64,000 nucleotides of DNA, from positions 1 to 64,000 of the forward strand of contig NZ_BJKL01000010.1 in the NCBI RefSeq assembly GCF_006538345.1, given 5' to 3'. The first letter of the stretch is position 1; each line of letters opens with the position of its first letter. Source of the stretch: Alteromonas sp. KUL49. Its GTDB lineage: Bacteria > Pseudomonadota > Gammaproteobacteria > Enterobacterales > Alteromonadaceae. Positions 1-9,444 of this stretch are shown piece after piece. A program made the translations under genes and the position numbers. A model generated the notes under the pieces. That model saw nothing but the letters and a program-made list of their open reading frames with translations, was not told where the DNA came from and did not search any database.

Positions 1-2390
1 AAGTCTCAAGCGAAGCTAGGATTTGTAGCCACCGTGGTTACAACCATGGGCACAACACTTGGCGCCTTGCTTTGTGTGTTAACCCTGGGTTTCCTATTAA
101 TCGTTGAGCCATTGCCCTACCCAGATCAGACTCGCTTATACAACGTTATTCATCATATTGGCGACGATAAAGATGAAGTAAATGCTACCGCATTTACTTA
201 CCCTGGCTTAATACACCTATACAAAAACCAAGACGTGTTTGAGCAAACAGCATTAGTTCACTATGGTAGCGATGTACTAACATCACTGCCCCATCAACCA
301 ACACTTAACACCGCTTATGTTACTCCAGAGTGGCTTGATCTACTCGGAACAACACCCTTGATCGGTCGAGGTTTTGAGAGTACTGAGGCCCTAGATACTC
401 ACAATCCTGTGGCAATAATCACCTATGAAACCTGGCAAAAGGAATTTGATGGTACCAATGACATTTTGTCAAAGAAGATTGCTTTTAGTGGCGTTAGTTT
501 CTCTATCGTGGGCGTGTTGAACAAAGACTTTATTGAACCTCAGATTCAACAAACTGGCTTTGAAGCGGGTGTATGGCTTCCATGGGACTATAACCTTGAT
601 ACCAATCTCATGGAAAGATGGGGGAACATTAGTGGCTCTCTCACCTTCGTGGGTAAACTAAAGCCAGAGATATCAGTCGCACAAGCCGAACAAATACTAA
701 CGCCATTGGTTAGTGAAACATGGCAGGAAAACGTCGCCAGCATTGAGTTTTTTAACGGCTGGTCTGTCGAAATTGAACTGATGTCCTTTAAAAACGCTAT
801 TGTGGGTGAAAGTACCTCAACGGTCTATAAACTCCTCGCAGGTGTCATTGGCTTAGTACTCATTGCCCTAGCCAATGTAGTTAACTTATTTATGTCTCGT
901 ACCGCAGAGCAGCAGCGTCAACTATCGATTTACGCGGCACTTGGCGCTAAAAAAGGCAGTTGTTCAAAGGTTTGTTTGCTGAATCGCTACTACTGATGAT
1001 GTTTTCTCTGATGGTGGCTCTTGTGATTGCAACCATGGGATTCGCGATACTCCAGAGTAGACTGTCGTCCGAGCTACCACGAGTCAATGAGTTGAGCATT
1101 ACTTGGTTTACCCTATTGAGTGCTGTGTTCTTAGCGTGTGCTAGCGCATTAATATTCGCCTACCTAAGTAGTAAAATGATCAACTACAAAGCTTTGAACA
1201 CCAGCCTTCAATCTAGTGGTAAAGGCACGGGAATTCAGGTGTCTAAACGCCTTCGTCAATCACTTGTAGTGCTTCAAGTCACCATTGCAAGTGCGCTAGT
1301 TTTCGTCAACATTACTTTGTTTAATGATTCAGTGGAATCCATCACTACAGACAATGGCTACTCTATTGACGGTATGTCTCAGATCAGTGTTTCTATATCT
1401 AGTAGCGAACTGCCTCCAGCGGAAGAGCGCGCTGCAGATATGCTGTTGCTTAAGCAAGAATTGTTGGCTTTACCTCAGGTGGTAGAAGTTTCGCATTCTC
1501 GTTCTGTTCTTGACGGATATGGCTTGTGGGCGCTAACCAATGTTCAGAGCGGAGAAAACTTTACTCCAGAGAGTAAACGCGTGAGCGCAAACTACTTTTC
1601 TCTGGTGGGTCAAGAACTTATAGAGGGTGACTTTTTCTCAGAAGCCGACATTGCCGACGACAATCGAGTGATGGTAATCAACGAAGTATTCGCGGACCGA
1701 ATAAATCCTAACGGTAGTGCAATTGGCATGCAGATATCCAATGATCCTGAAGAGCCAAGCTACACGGTGATAGGCATTGTAAAGACCGCCAAAAGACCAG
1801 CAAGTGACGATGAGCCTATGCGCGTATACACGCCTGCTACTCACAATACGCCTACGATGACGTTAAAAATTGCAGATGGTCAATCAGTCACTCGTGAGGA
1901 CGTGGTCATGGCAATCAAAACTGTTGGGAGCCAGTACGCCCTATTTAGTTTTAACTCGCTAGATGAGCAACGAGATCTATTGCTCTTTACTGAGTACGCC
2001 ACAGCTATAACTACGGCAGTACTGGCATTCATCACCCTGTTTCTAGCCGGTGTAGGACTGTACGGCATATTGAGCTACAGTACTCAGATGCGCCGCTTTG
2101 AAATAGGCACGCGCATGGCAATAGGCGCTAAAAGGGCGAGTATAGTATCGCTCATTATCAAAGATAATTTGGGAGTCGTTGCACTGGGTATTGGTTTAAG
2201 CATAATCGTCACTCTTATTGCCTACCTCACCAATAAAGATATTTTGAGTGCGTACGTAAATATAGAGCTTGCAGGCATCTTCGTGATTACCGTTGTCAGT
2301 ATAATAATGCTTTCACTGTTCGCCTGTTACTGGCCGCTACGTCGGTTCATCAACAGACCCGCTATACATTCACTTCGAGGAAATGATTGA
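1..2390 (+). pseudogene. MacB/FtsX-family ABC transporter permease, 5'-truncated by window edge and frameshifted
   Basis: The reading frame is already open at base 1, so the true start lies upstream of the window. The visible product has the layout of a MacB-like permease with two FtsX units. The first half holds a periplasmic core after a first membrane helix and ends in a helix followed by the ALGAKK motif; the second half repeats this and ends with RFEIGTRMAIGAK and three helices. Such proteins work with an ATPase in export or envelope stress; no ATPase gene is visible here. The frame breaks at the six-A run 949-954. Adding one A joins the halves as AKKRQLFKGLFAES, the usual sequence at this place in the family, giving about 796 visible residues. 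An assembly error is as likely as a real mutation. A terminator follows at 2415. Confidence 0.8.
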
Positions 2391-2414
2391 TAGACTCGCT
2401 CATTTACTCAATTC

Positions 2415-2441
2415 AAGCCCTGAACATTCGGGGCTTTTTTT
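2415..2441 (+). terminator. Rho-independent terminator after the permease gene
   Basis: Inverted repeat AAGCCC / GGGCTT with a ten-base loop, followed directly by a run of seven T. It lies 25 bases after the permease stop codon. Confidence 0.85.
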
Positions 2442-2561
2442 GAGCTTGTGCACAAGATTTGTTACAAAGTAACAATCTATGACTTAATTTTAAGCGTTAC
2501 AGTAATCCGTAGTTATTCAACCATGCAGACTCATATCTCAATTGTCTAGGACGCATCCAAA

Positions 2562-3521
2562 ATGAAAGTGCCAACCACACTGTCAATAACGCTAGCAATC
2601 GCCTGCGTAGGTATTTGGGGGCTTTTAATGGTGATGTCTATGGCCTTTGTCATTTACGACCAGCCCGTGTCTATTGATGATGATAAGTTTTTACTGTATT
2701 CGCTTATTAAGTACTATCCAATCCTTGTCATCGGCACCTTAGCAATAGCTTTAAAATTTAAAGACAACAAAGGATTACTTCCATTTAGCGCTGCTATTGT
2801 CCCTACGTCTCTTGTTGGCTTCCTTATTTTTGATATGACAAGAGTCTCGATTATTGACTGGGATAGTTTTGAAACGCCGAGCGAGCAACAATTCATCTAT
2901 CAATCGGCTTTTGGTGCGCCTGACGATTTGGCAAAATTGCGTTCATCAATTGATTCCCTCAACTTTACCGGTGAGGCTGGACTCTCCCCGTTACTTGCAG
3001 CCTATCGCGCAAGAAACATGGAAACCTTTACGTATCTCTTGGAACAGGGGGCAAATACTAATCTTATGCCCTACGACTCCCTCCAATATCACGTTGGAAA
3101 CTACATCATTAACGACCGTGACCAGCGTCAAAGTCAGCAATTTTTTGAACAACTAACCCACTATGGTTTAGATATACATGTGGCAACAAGCCACTCAAAC
3201 CTGCTCGATTCGGCCTCAACGAACTCCAATCAGTGGTATTTAGTTTACTTATTAGAAAATGGTGCCAGTGCCAACATAAAGGGGAGTATTTACCTCACAC
3301 CTATCGCTTATGCGACACTGCACGGCTATTGGGAAAATGCACTGTATCTAATGCCGTATTCAGATAGTGACGGACTATATAACGCAGCGGCAATTCTGTA
3401 CGAAGGAAAACAACGGGGACTATACAATATCCCATCAGCAGCGAGGGACGCGTTTGAAACATCACTCACCAATCACGGAATCGATTTTCAAGTTGCCTAC
3501 GACGCTCGACGTAGGCAATAG
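2562..3521 (+). CDS. Membrane protein with ankyrin-like repeats
   Basis: 319 residues. The N-terminal third has three hydrophobic segments (about 6-31, 46-64 and 73-90), so the protein is probably anchored in the inner membrane. The rest carries degenerate ankyrin-type repeats: GLSPLLAAYRARNMETFTYLLEQGAN (split here for reading at about residues 145-172) and a second unit near 220-250 with YLLENGASANIKG followed by TPIAYATLHG. Ankyrin repeats normally mediate protein-protein contacts; the partner is unknown. The gene stands alone between a terminator at 2441 and the Sel1-repeat gene at 3685. I do not recognise a specific family beyond the repeats. Confidence 0.75.
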   Translation: MKVPTTLSITLAIACVGIWGLLMVMSMAFVIYDQPVSIDDDKFLLYSLIKYYPILVIGTLAIALKFKDNKGLLPFSAAIVPTSLVGFLIFDMTRVSIIDWDSFETPSEQQFIYQSAFGAPDDLAKLRSSIDSLNFTGEAGLSPLLAAYRARNMETFTYLLEQGANTNLMPYDSLQYHVGNYIINDRDQRQSQQFFEQLTHYGLDIHVATSHSNLLDSASTNSNQWYLVYLLENGASANIKGSIYLTPIAYATLHGYWENALYLMPYSDSDGLYNAAAILYEGKQRGLYNIPSAARDAFETSLTNHGIDFQVAYDARRRQ

Positions 3522-3684
3522 CTAGTCACTATACCGATTATCCAATGGGCCATTGGCGCTGATACCTACATCAGAAATGCAAATAAAGTGTAAATAGTTT
3601 CAAAATCATCATTAACAACTAGCAATAATCAATCAAATATGCACAAAATAGGTCATTATCGATAATTTGGTGTAGGTTATCTCT

Positions 3685-5169
3685 ATGTTTAAAGCCAAAC
3701 TTCTGGCATCGAGTGTTTTGTTTTTCAGTAGTTTAGTCAGTGCAGATATTTTTAAGGCTGACAGTCAATTTACCAATCAAGAATACAGTGCTGCGTACGA
3801 AGGCTATCTCGCGGCATCTAAACTTGGCAATCCTCACGCTCACTATCAGCTTGCAAATATGTATATGAAAGGCTTGGGTGTCGAGCAAGATATGATTAGT
3901 GCGATTTTGTACTATGCTCTGGCGGCAGAATATGACTTTCATAACGCAAACGCGGTATTGCAGAGTATTTACGACAGCCTCCCAGAGGAGACGGTATCTG
4001 AGGTTTCAAAGCTAATTGACGGCTACATCGCCCAACATGGAAAAGTCTCAATCAATAACGCTTATTTTCCAGTTATTCTTGAAGACAAACTATCGACAAA
4101 GATCATGTTTGGCGAGGACACTGTGCCACAAACTAAGTTTTACAGTGAGGAGGTTGAGCTTCAAGACTACTTCGACGAATTTGAAGATGAAGAAGGTAAT
4201 ATATCTCTTGAAATTAATGCACTCACTCCCCCTCAGCCGCCAATTTTAGTGATAGACCACGATATTCACTGGGATGGTTCTGTGAGACATACCGAACAAT
4301 TACAAAAGTATGGTGGTACGTTTGATGGAACAAGAGAACTCATGGACGGGATCGCCAACTATCCTCTTGAGGTTCCCACTTTTGATGGTAAACCCGTGGA
4401 ATTCTTATCTCGAGCGTACATGGGGGCAGCGGTATACGACAAATTTACGTTGGTAAGACGATACGAAAATGCTTACGAACAAATATTGCGTCAGTCAAAT
4501 CGTTTAAAGACAGATCCGTCATTGAACGCTCAATACCAATATGCCACTGCGTTAATAAACTTCCCTTGGCTCAAACAAGATGAAGGAGAAGCTGAACGTA
4601 TCCTTGCTTCGTTGGCGAACCTGGGTCACTCTCCAGCAATGCTAGAGTACGGCTTACTGCTTTACCGTGAACAACGAGAGCTACCTGCGGCGATTCATTG
4701 GATAGCAGAGTCTGCCAAATATGGTTTAACCCGTGCAGAGTATCGTTTAGGAAAGCTTTTGCAATCTAGCCCGTGGGTATTCACCGATGACAGCAAAGCA
4801 CTATTTTGGTTTGAGCTTGCAGCCCAAGATGGACACGTGCAAGCGACACTCAGAGCTATTGAAATTCTGTTGCTCTCAAACAACGAAAACATTCGTAATC
4901 CAATTACTGCTAGTAGTTACCTTGACAGTATTGCTGAAAGCCAAGCAAGAAACCCTGAATACTTCTATCTGCGCGCACAGCTCCTTCGCCAAGCAGAAGA
5001 AAAAGACTTCAAGCAAATATTTGACGACTTCAGGCAAGCTATTTTACTCGGCAATCAGCTCAATTGGGACGTGAGTGATTGGCAAGCATTACTCGACAGG
5101 ATGATGCAAGGAAACATAACTATTGGTGACGAGGGATTGTGTGAAGACAATGACGAGCAATGTGGATAG
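3685..5169 (+). CDS. Secreted Sel1/TPR-repeat protein
   Basis: 494 residues with a signal peptide (residues 1-21, cleavage probably after SLVSA). Sel1-like repeats are visible at about residues 30-90 (YQLANMYMKGLGVEQD, then a second alanine-rich helix pair) and again at about 300-400 (GHSPAMLEYGLLLYREQ, YGLTRAEYRLGKLL, DGHVQATLRAIEILL). Sel1 repeats form alpha-solenoid adaptor surfaces, so a periplasmic scaffolding role is possible. Its end overlaps the start of the sulfatase gene by 20 bases, which suggests translational coupling and a link to sulfated polysaccharide use. No enzymatic motif was seen. Confidence 0.75.
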   Translation: MFKAKLLASSVLFFSSLVSADIFKADSQFTNQEYSAAYEGYLAASKLGNPHAHYQLANMYMKGLGVEQDMISAILYYALAAEYDFHNANAVLQSIYDSLPEETVSEVSKLIDGYIAQHGKVSINNAYFPVILEDKLSTKIMFGEDTVPQTKFYSEEVELQDYFDEFEDEEGNISLEINALTPPQPPILVIDHDIHWDGSVRHTEQLQKYGGTFDGTRELMDGIANYPLEVPTFDGKPVEFLSRAYMGAAVYDKFTLVRRYENAYEQILRQSNRLKTDPSLNAQYQYATALINFPWLKQDEGEAERILASLANLGHSPAMLEYGLLLYREQRELPAAIHWIAESAKYGLTRAEYRLGKLLQSSPWVFTDDSKALFWFELAAQDGHVQATLRAIEILLLSNNENIRNPITASSYLDSIAESQARNPEYFYLRAQLLRQAEEKDFKQIFDDFRQAILLGNQLNWDVSDWQALLDRMMQGNITIGDEGLCEDNDEQCG

Positions 5170-6760
5170 GCTCAACGCATTACTAGGAAAACTTGCGCTG
5201 GTCAGTACATTGCTACTGACTTCGTGCGCCGTTGATACTGAGAGCAATCATCAAACAACAACCGATAAAGTTGAAACATTCAACAGTATAAATGGCAAAC
5301 CGAATTTAATAGTCATTGTCGCAGATCAAATGCGACGATCGTCAATGGAGTTTTGGCAACAACCTGAATTTCAGGGAGCGTTGAATACCAATAGCGACCC
5401 GGTTATCACCCCCAACCTTAATGCGTTGGCAGATAATGGTGTTGTATTCACCGATGCCATCGCTAACTTTCCGTTGTGCAGTCCGTACCGTGGCATGCTG
5501 CTATCTGGGCTATTTCCTCATAAAAACGGTGTCACAAATAATACCAGAGTGGGACGACCAGAGGTTGGGTTAAAACCCGATATTCCCACGTTAACTTCAG
5601 TCCTTCGAGATAACGGATACAACACGGCACTCATTGGCAAAGGACACTGGCACAATAACCTCCCCATGTTTGATGGCAATAATCGCTTTGTAGGAACAAC
5701 GACTGCGCCAGGCGGGCATTACTTTCAAGGTACGCGATACGATACCTATATTCCTCCTGGTAAAGCTAGACAGGGAATAGAATATTGGTATCAGTCTTTA
5801 GGTCACAACCACAAAAACCCTGTGGTATATACAAATGACACCGAATTGAGCGGAGTTGAGGAAGGAACGCCCTTTCATCCGAAGCGTTATTCAGCTGTTG
5901 ACCAAGCTAATGTCATCATCGACTACATCGGCAACACGCGAGCGCAAAGAGACAACAACAAACCCTTTGCCATTCTATGGACCATGGACCCTCCACATAG
6001 CCCCTATAACAATATTTCAGATACCGATGAACGTATATTCAACACTATGTATCGAGAGATCCCTTTAGGTCTACTATTAAATCGCCCGAATGCCAGTATC
6101 GAGAGAGCAAAGGCAGCGGCAGCAATACACTTCTCCATGATTACACTCATTGACCGAGAGATCGGGCGTGTATTAACCACACTAGAAGAGCGAAATTTAC
6201 TCAACAATACTCTTATTGTATTTACCGCTGATCATGGTGAAATGATGGGAAGCCATGGGAAGATGGCAAAAAATGTGTATTACGAAGAGTCAATCGGTAT
6301 TCCACTTATTCTGTATTTCCCCGATAAGTTAATACCGCAACAAGACGACTTATTGATTGGTGTGCCAGATATAAAACCCACGGTGCTTGGTTTACTCGGT
6401 CTAGAACACCAAGTGCCAACCGACTTAGACGGTACAAATTATGCGCCTTATTGGCAAAACTCTTCAAATATAGACAACGAACCAGAGCGACCGAAATCGA
6501 GCCTGTATTATGGTACGGGTGATGCCTACGGAGTGCGAACTCACGAATATTTGTATGTGGTGAACAGCGATGGAAACCTCGATGCTTTGTTTAACAACGT
6601 AGAAGACCCTTATCAACTGTCCCCACTGACACTGAAGGATATTCCACCTGAAGATGTAACCACGCTCCAAGATGAATTAGGTCAGTGGCTGACAAGGATA
6701 AACCACCCTTGGGCGCTTGCGCGTAAACATAGTCAGATGATTAGTTACCCTGAAGAATAG
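5150..6760 (+). CDS. Type I sulfatase (formylglycine-dependent), lipoprotein
   Basis: 536 residues from the ATG at 5150. An upstream GTG at 5123 is in frame but would put a charged extension before the signal peptide. The N-terminus has a lipobox (LTSC, Cys26), so it should be a periplasmic or outer-membrane lipoprotein. The sulfatase signature CSPYR (Cys about 110) is the site where cysteine is converted to formylglycine, followed by GMLLSG. Metal-site motifs VADQM and FTADHGEMMGSHG and the substrate-side IGKGHWHNN are present. It belongs to the alkaline-phosphatase-like S1 sulfatases. Its neighbours suggest action on ulvan oligosaccharides, but the bond attacked cannot be read from sequence. 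No formylglycine-generating enzyme gene is in the window. Its 3' end overlaps the convergent sulfatase by 20 bases. Confidence 0.92.
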   Translation: MTSNVDRLNALLGKLALVSTLLLTSCAVDTESNHQTTTDKVETFNSINGKPNLIVIVADQMRRSSMEFWQQPEFQGALNTNSDPVITPNLNALADNGVVFTDAIANFPLCSPYRGMLLSGLFPHKNGVTNNTRVGRPEVGLKPDIPTLTSVLRDNGYNTALIGKGHWHNNLPMFDGNNRFVGTTTAPGGHYFQGTRYDTYIPPGKARQGIEYWYQSLGHNHKNPVVYTNDTELSGVEEGTPFHPKRYSAVDQANVIIDYIGNTRAQRDNNKPFAILWTMDPPHSPYNNISDTDERIFNTMYREIPLGLLLNRPNASIERAKAAAAIHFSMITLIDREIGRVLTTLEERNLLNNTLIVFTADHGEMMGSHGKMAKNVYYEESIGIPLILYFPDKLIPQQDDLLIGVPDIKPTVLGLLGLEHQVPTDLDGTNYAPYWQNSSNIDNEPERPKSSLYYGTGDAYGVRTHEYLYVVNSDGNLDALFNNVEDPYQLSPLTLKDIPPEDVTTLQDELGQWLTRINHPWALARKHSQMISYPEE

Positions 6761-8204
6761 GATCGTCTGACCCACCCATCTTACTGAGCAACTGCTCTAG
6801 AAGCGAAGCTTTAACACCTTTAAGGTGGTCATCAGTAGTGTTAATTATATTAAACTGCTCATCAGGGTCGGTAGCTAAATCATACATTTCATCACGCTCT
6901 GGATTAAGAAAGTCTTTTACCAACTTGTACTTACCATCGCTGTACATACGCATCTGAGTACGAGATTGATGTAGGGTGGTGTAAGCCGCGTAGTAATCCG
7001 TAGATATTACCTGTGATGGATCACGAAATACTGGTAAATAGCTCTGCCCTCTGATTGTGTTGTCCTTGCTTGGGTTCCCCCCTGCAATGTCAGTTAATGT
7101 TGGGAACCAATCTAGATTAGACATAGTTGAAAAGTTCACCGAATTTGCGGGGATCACCGACGGCCAACGAACTAGCGTAGGTACTTTTAAGCTATTGTCA
7201 TACATATTCGGACGCTGGCCTGGGGGGACATTCTCTGATCCTGCGGATTTGCTATTAAGTAACCAGAATCCATTACCTTTGTGCCACATACCATTGTGCG
7301 CAATATTGTAACCGTGGTCTGAAGTAAAAATAACAAGGGTGTTTTCTTCTAAGCCCATACGCTTGAGTTCATCAAGGAGCATTCCGACGTTTCTATCGAT
7401 ACCCGATACGCTGGACATATATTCACGCATCAATGTAGTTGCTCTATCCACGTTTAGATCAGGATACTCCGGATGTGGAAGAGCTATCTCCCTATCTTCG
7501 TAGTGCGCCTCGTCCTCTGGCGCAACCGGCAAAAATCGGTAGTGTGGCGCTCTGTAGTGAAGGGATAAGGCAAATTTTTCGTCTTTATGTTTGCGTATAA
7601 ATTCCACCGCGTGTTGAGTAAGAATATCAACGGTTAAGCCTTGTGCTTTATATTCTTCACCATTGACTTCCAAAAGAGGGTTTACTGGCGTCGTTCCGCC
7701 GCCAACAAAACCTACAAACTCATCGTAACCGTGTTTCGTTGGATGATGTATTGCTTGATATCCAAGGTGCCACTTACCTATTAGACCAGTGATATAACCC
7801 GACTGTTTTAATACTTCTGGCCAAGTCTCGTGCTGCGGGTCGAGCCCAAGGTTTGGTTGATGCTCAGTCAGTGTCTTAGCTTTAACATTTATCCAATCAT
7901 CAATGCCCAGCTCATAACCATACTGTGACGTAAGTAACCCAGCTCTTGCAGGGCTACATACTGGAGTCGTGGTGTAACTGTTCGGAAAATATAATCCTTG
8001 TTTGGCTAACGCATCTAAGTTTGGCGTATGAATTTGTTCATTCCCTGACACACCTATGGCCCACGGCGCTTGGTCATCCGTGTAGATGAATAGAATATTG
8101 GGGACCTCATTGGCTGTGTTTTCATTAACCTGAACTTCAGCATCTGCACAGAGTGACACACTCCAAAACACGACAAAAAGTGCATAATAAGCAATTGATT
8201 TCAT
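6741..8204 (-). CDS. Type I sulfatase (formylglycine-dependent), secreted
   Basis: 487 residues from the ATG at 8204, chosen because it begins a clean signal peptide ending near SLCADA; an in-frame ATG at 8243 would add 13 residues. Motifs: YTDDQAPW (two metal-binding Asp), CSPAR with the formylglycine Cys at about 83, IGKWHLG, and FTSDHGYNIAHNGMWHKG. The C-terminal part has the usual MYDLATDPDEQFN element of S1 sulfatases. This suits a periplasmic exo-sulfatase acting on ulvan fragments; the substrate is inferred from the neighbours. It reads convergently with the other sulfatase and their coding ends overlap. The two proteins are only distantly similar, so they probably attack different sulfate positions. 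Confidence 0.92.
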   Translation of the reverse strand: MKSIAYYALFVVFWSVSLCADAEVQVNENTANEVPNILFIYTDDQAPWAIGVSGNEQIHTPNLDALAKQGLYFPNSYTTTPVCSPARAGLLTSQYGYELGIDDWINVKAKTLTEHQPNLGLDPQHETWPEVLKQSGYITGLIGKWHLGYQAIHHPTKHGYDEFVGFVGGGTTPVNPLLEVNGEEYKAQGLTVDILTQHAVEFIRKHKDEKFALSLHYRAPHYRFLPVAPEDEAHYEDREIALPHPEYPDLNVDRATTLMREYMSSVSGIDRNVGMLLDELKRMGLEENTLVIFTSDHGYNIAHNGMWHKGNGFWLLNSKSAGSENVPPGQRPNMYDNSLKVPTLVRWPSVIPANSVNFSTMSNLDWFPTLTDIAGGNPSKDNTIRGQSYLPVFRDPSQVISTDYYAAYTTLHQSRTQMRMYSDGKYKLVKDFLNPERDEMYDLATDPDEQFNIINTTDDHLKGVKASLLEQLLSKMGGSDDPILQGN

Positions 8205-8377
8205 TAATAAGAACCTTAAAACCAGGACGTATTTATTTAACAAAAACTAAGATACGTCATACCCCTTGTTAGCTGTTACAAACCAACATCCGAATTCGTA
8301 ATAATGATTGGCATCATACCAGTTCAAAAATGCAACATGAACAGTTATGATTCAAAATGACTCAAATTAACTAGTAA

Positions 8378-8401
8378 AAGAGTGCTTGAGAAAGCACTCT
8401 T
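8378..8401. other. Perfect hairpin in the divergent sulfatase / ygjV promoter region
   Basis: Ten-base arms AAGAGTGCTT and AAGCACTCTT enclose a GAGA loop. It lies 37 bases before the ygjV start, so it would be in the 5' leader of that gene or act as an operator. There is no T run, so it is not an obvious terminator. Confidence 0.5.
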
Positions 8402-8438
8402 ACTAAGAACAAATCACAGTTAAAGGCATACAAAATCT

Positions 8439-8951
8439 ATGTGGCAAACAGAGTGGATAGCACAGTTTATTGGAGGGTTAAGCTTCGTCACGGCACTTTT
8501 TGCCTACTATCAGAAAGATGACACAACACTAAAAGCCTTGCTCTGTGCGGTTTATATCATTCACGGCGTTCACTTTTATCTTTTAGAGGCAACAACAGCA
8601 GCACTCATGTGTGGTTTGAGCTTGCTTCGCACACTCACCACAATTTACACATCATCGCTGAAGGTAATGTTTATCTTTCTGTTACTAACGTTAGTCGCCG
8701 GGGCTTTGAGTTACTCGTCAGTTAAAGACTTACTCGTTGTATCTGCCGGAATAATCGGTGTTTATTCACTCTTCAGATTATCGGGAATACCAATGAGAGT
8801 AGGAATAATGATGGGAGCTTCGCTGTGGTTACTCAATAATATACTCGTTGGCTCAATCGGAGGTGTTTTACTGGAGGTATTTGTAATTTCCGTCAACCTC
8901 ATTACTATACAGCGGTTGAAAGCTGACGACGGTCGAGCACAAGCTATTTAA
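8439..8951 (+). CDS. ygjV: YgjV family inner-membrane protein
   Basis: 170 residues, almost wholly hydrophobic, with about six membrane helices. The order of helices, the early WIAQFIGGLSF segment and the central charged gap match the YgjV family of small bacterial inner-membrane proteins, whose function is not established. The size is typical. The gene is monocistronic, with a hairpin 37 bases upstream. It has no visible link to the surrounding polysaccharide genes and may simply be a core gene flanking the insertion. Confidence 0.75.
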   Translation: MWQTEWIAQFIGGLSFVTALFAYYQKDDTTLKALLCAVYIIHGVHFYLLEATTAALMCGLSLLRTLTTIYTSSLKVMFIFLLLTLVAGALSYSSVKDLLVVSAGIIGVYSLFRLSGIPMRVGIMMGASLWLLNNILVGSIGGVLLEVFVISVNLITIQRLKADDGRAQAI

Positions 8952-9444
8952 AGTAAGATTCACGCCTTTAAACGCAATGGTAAGCACGGCTTTCGAATCG
9001 CTTTTTGATGAGAAATAACGTGATATTCACAAAATCAATCATGACCATTGATGAGCGAAATTGAAATATTTATATACTTTTGGATAACAAACCACTCACT
9101 AAATCTCGTCAAAAGTCCCTTACAAGTGCTCAAAAAACAACCAAAAACAACACAAACCATCTCTCATCGTAAAATATTTTGAACTTTTTATTTACAAAAA
9201 AGTGTTCGAAAAATTGCCGCGAACTACAAATAAACACATAAAAAACAAAACATAATCAAGAATCAAAAGTTAATAGGAAACGCGTTTACAAAAAAATATG
9301 AAATTTAACAATTGTTTTTACATTAGTTAATCGGCTATGATTGGTTTCGCTCACTTATGATTGTTTGTAATTCTTTTACATAATATTAAAAAGTCAGGGA
9401 GCATTCTTCCTACTACAATGAATGTTCCGGTACGAGGCATGACA
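8952..9444 (+). promoter_or_regulatory. Long A/T-rich leader of the TonB-dependent receptor gene
   Basis: About 490 bases without a convincing gene. It is very rich in A and holds the palindrome at 9278-9287. The Shine-Dalgarno GAGG at 9434-9437 is correctly spaced for the ATG at 9445. The stretch probably carries the promoter and a long untranslated leader of the receptor; I cannot place -35/-10 boxes with confidence. Confidence 0.5.
9278..9287. promoter_or_regulatory. LacI-type operator candidate AAACGCGTTT
   Basis: Perfect ten-base palindrome centred on CG, in the context GGAAACGCGTTTAC, 158 bases before the receptor start. The CG centre and A/T-rich arms are typical of LacI/GalR-family operators, which often control sugar-uptake receptors in Alteromonadales. 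No LacI-family gene is in the window, so the regulator would act from elsewhere. Confidence 0.45.

Noticed and set aside
9361-9444. An in-frame TonB-receptor start at 9361, 28 codons before the chosen one
   Set aside because: The extension has no ribosome site and would put a charged stretch before the signal peptide; GAGG is spaced for the ATG at 9445.
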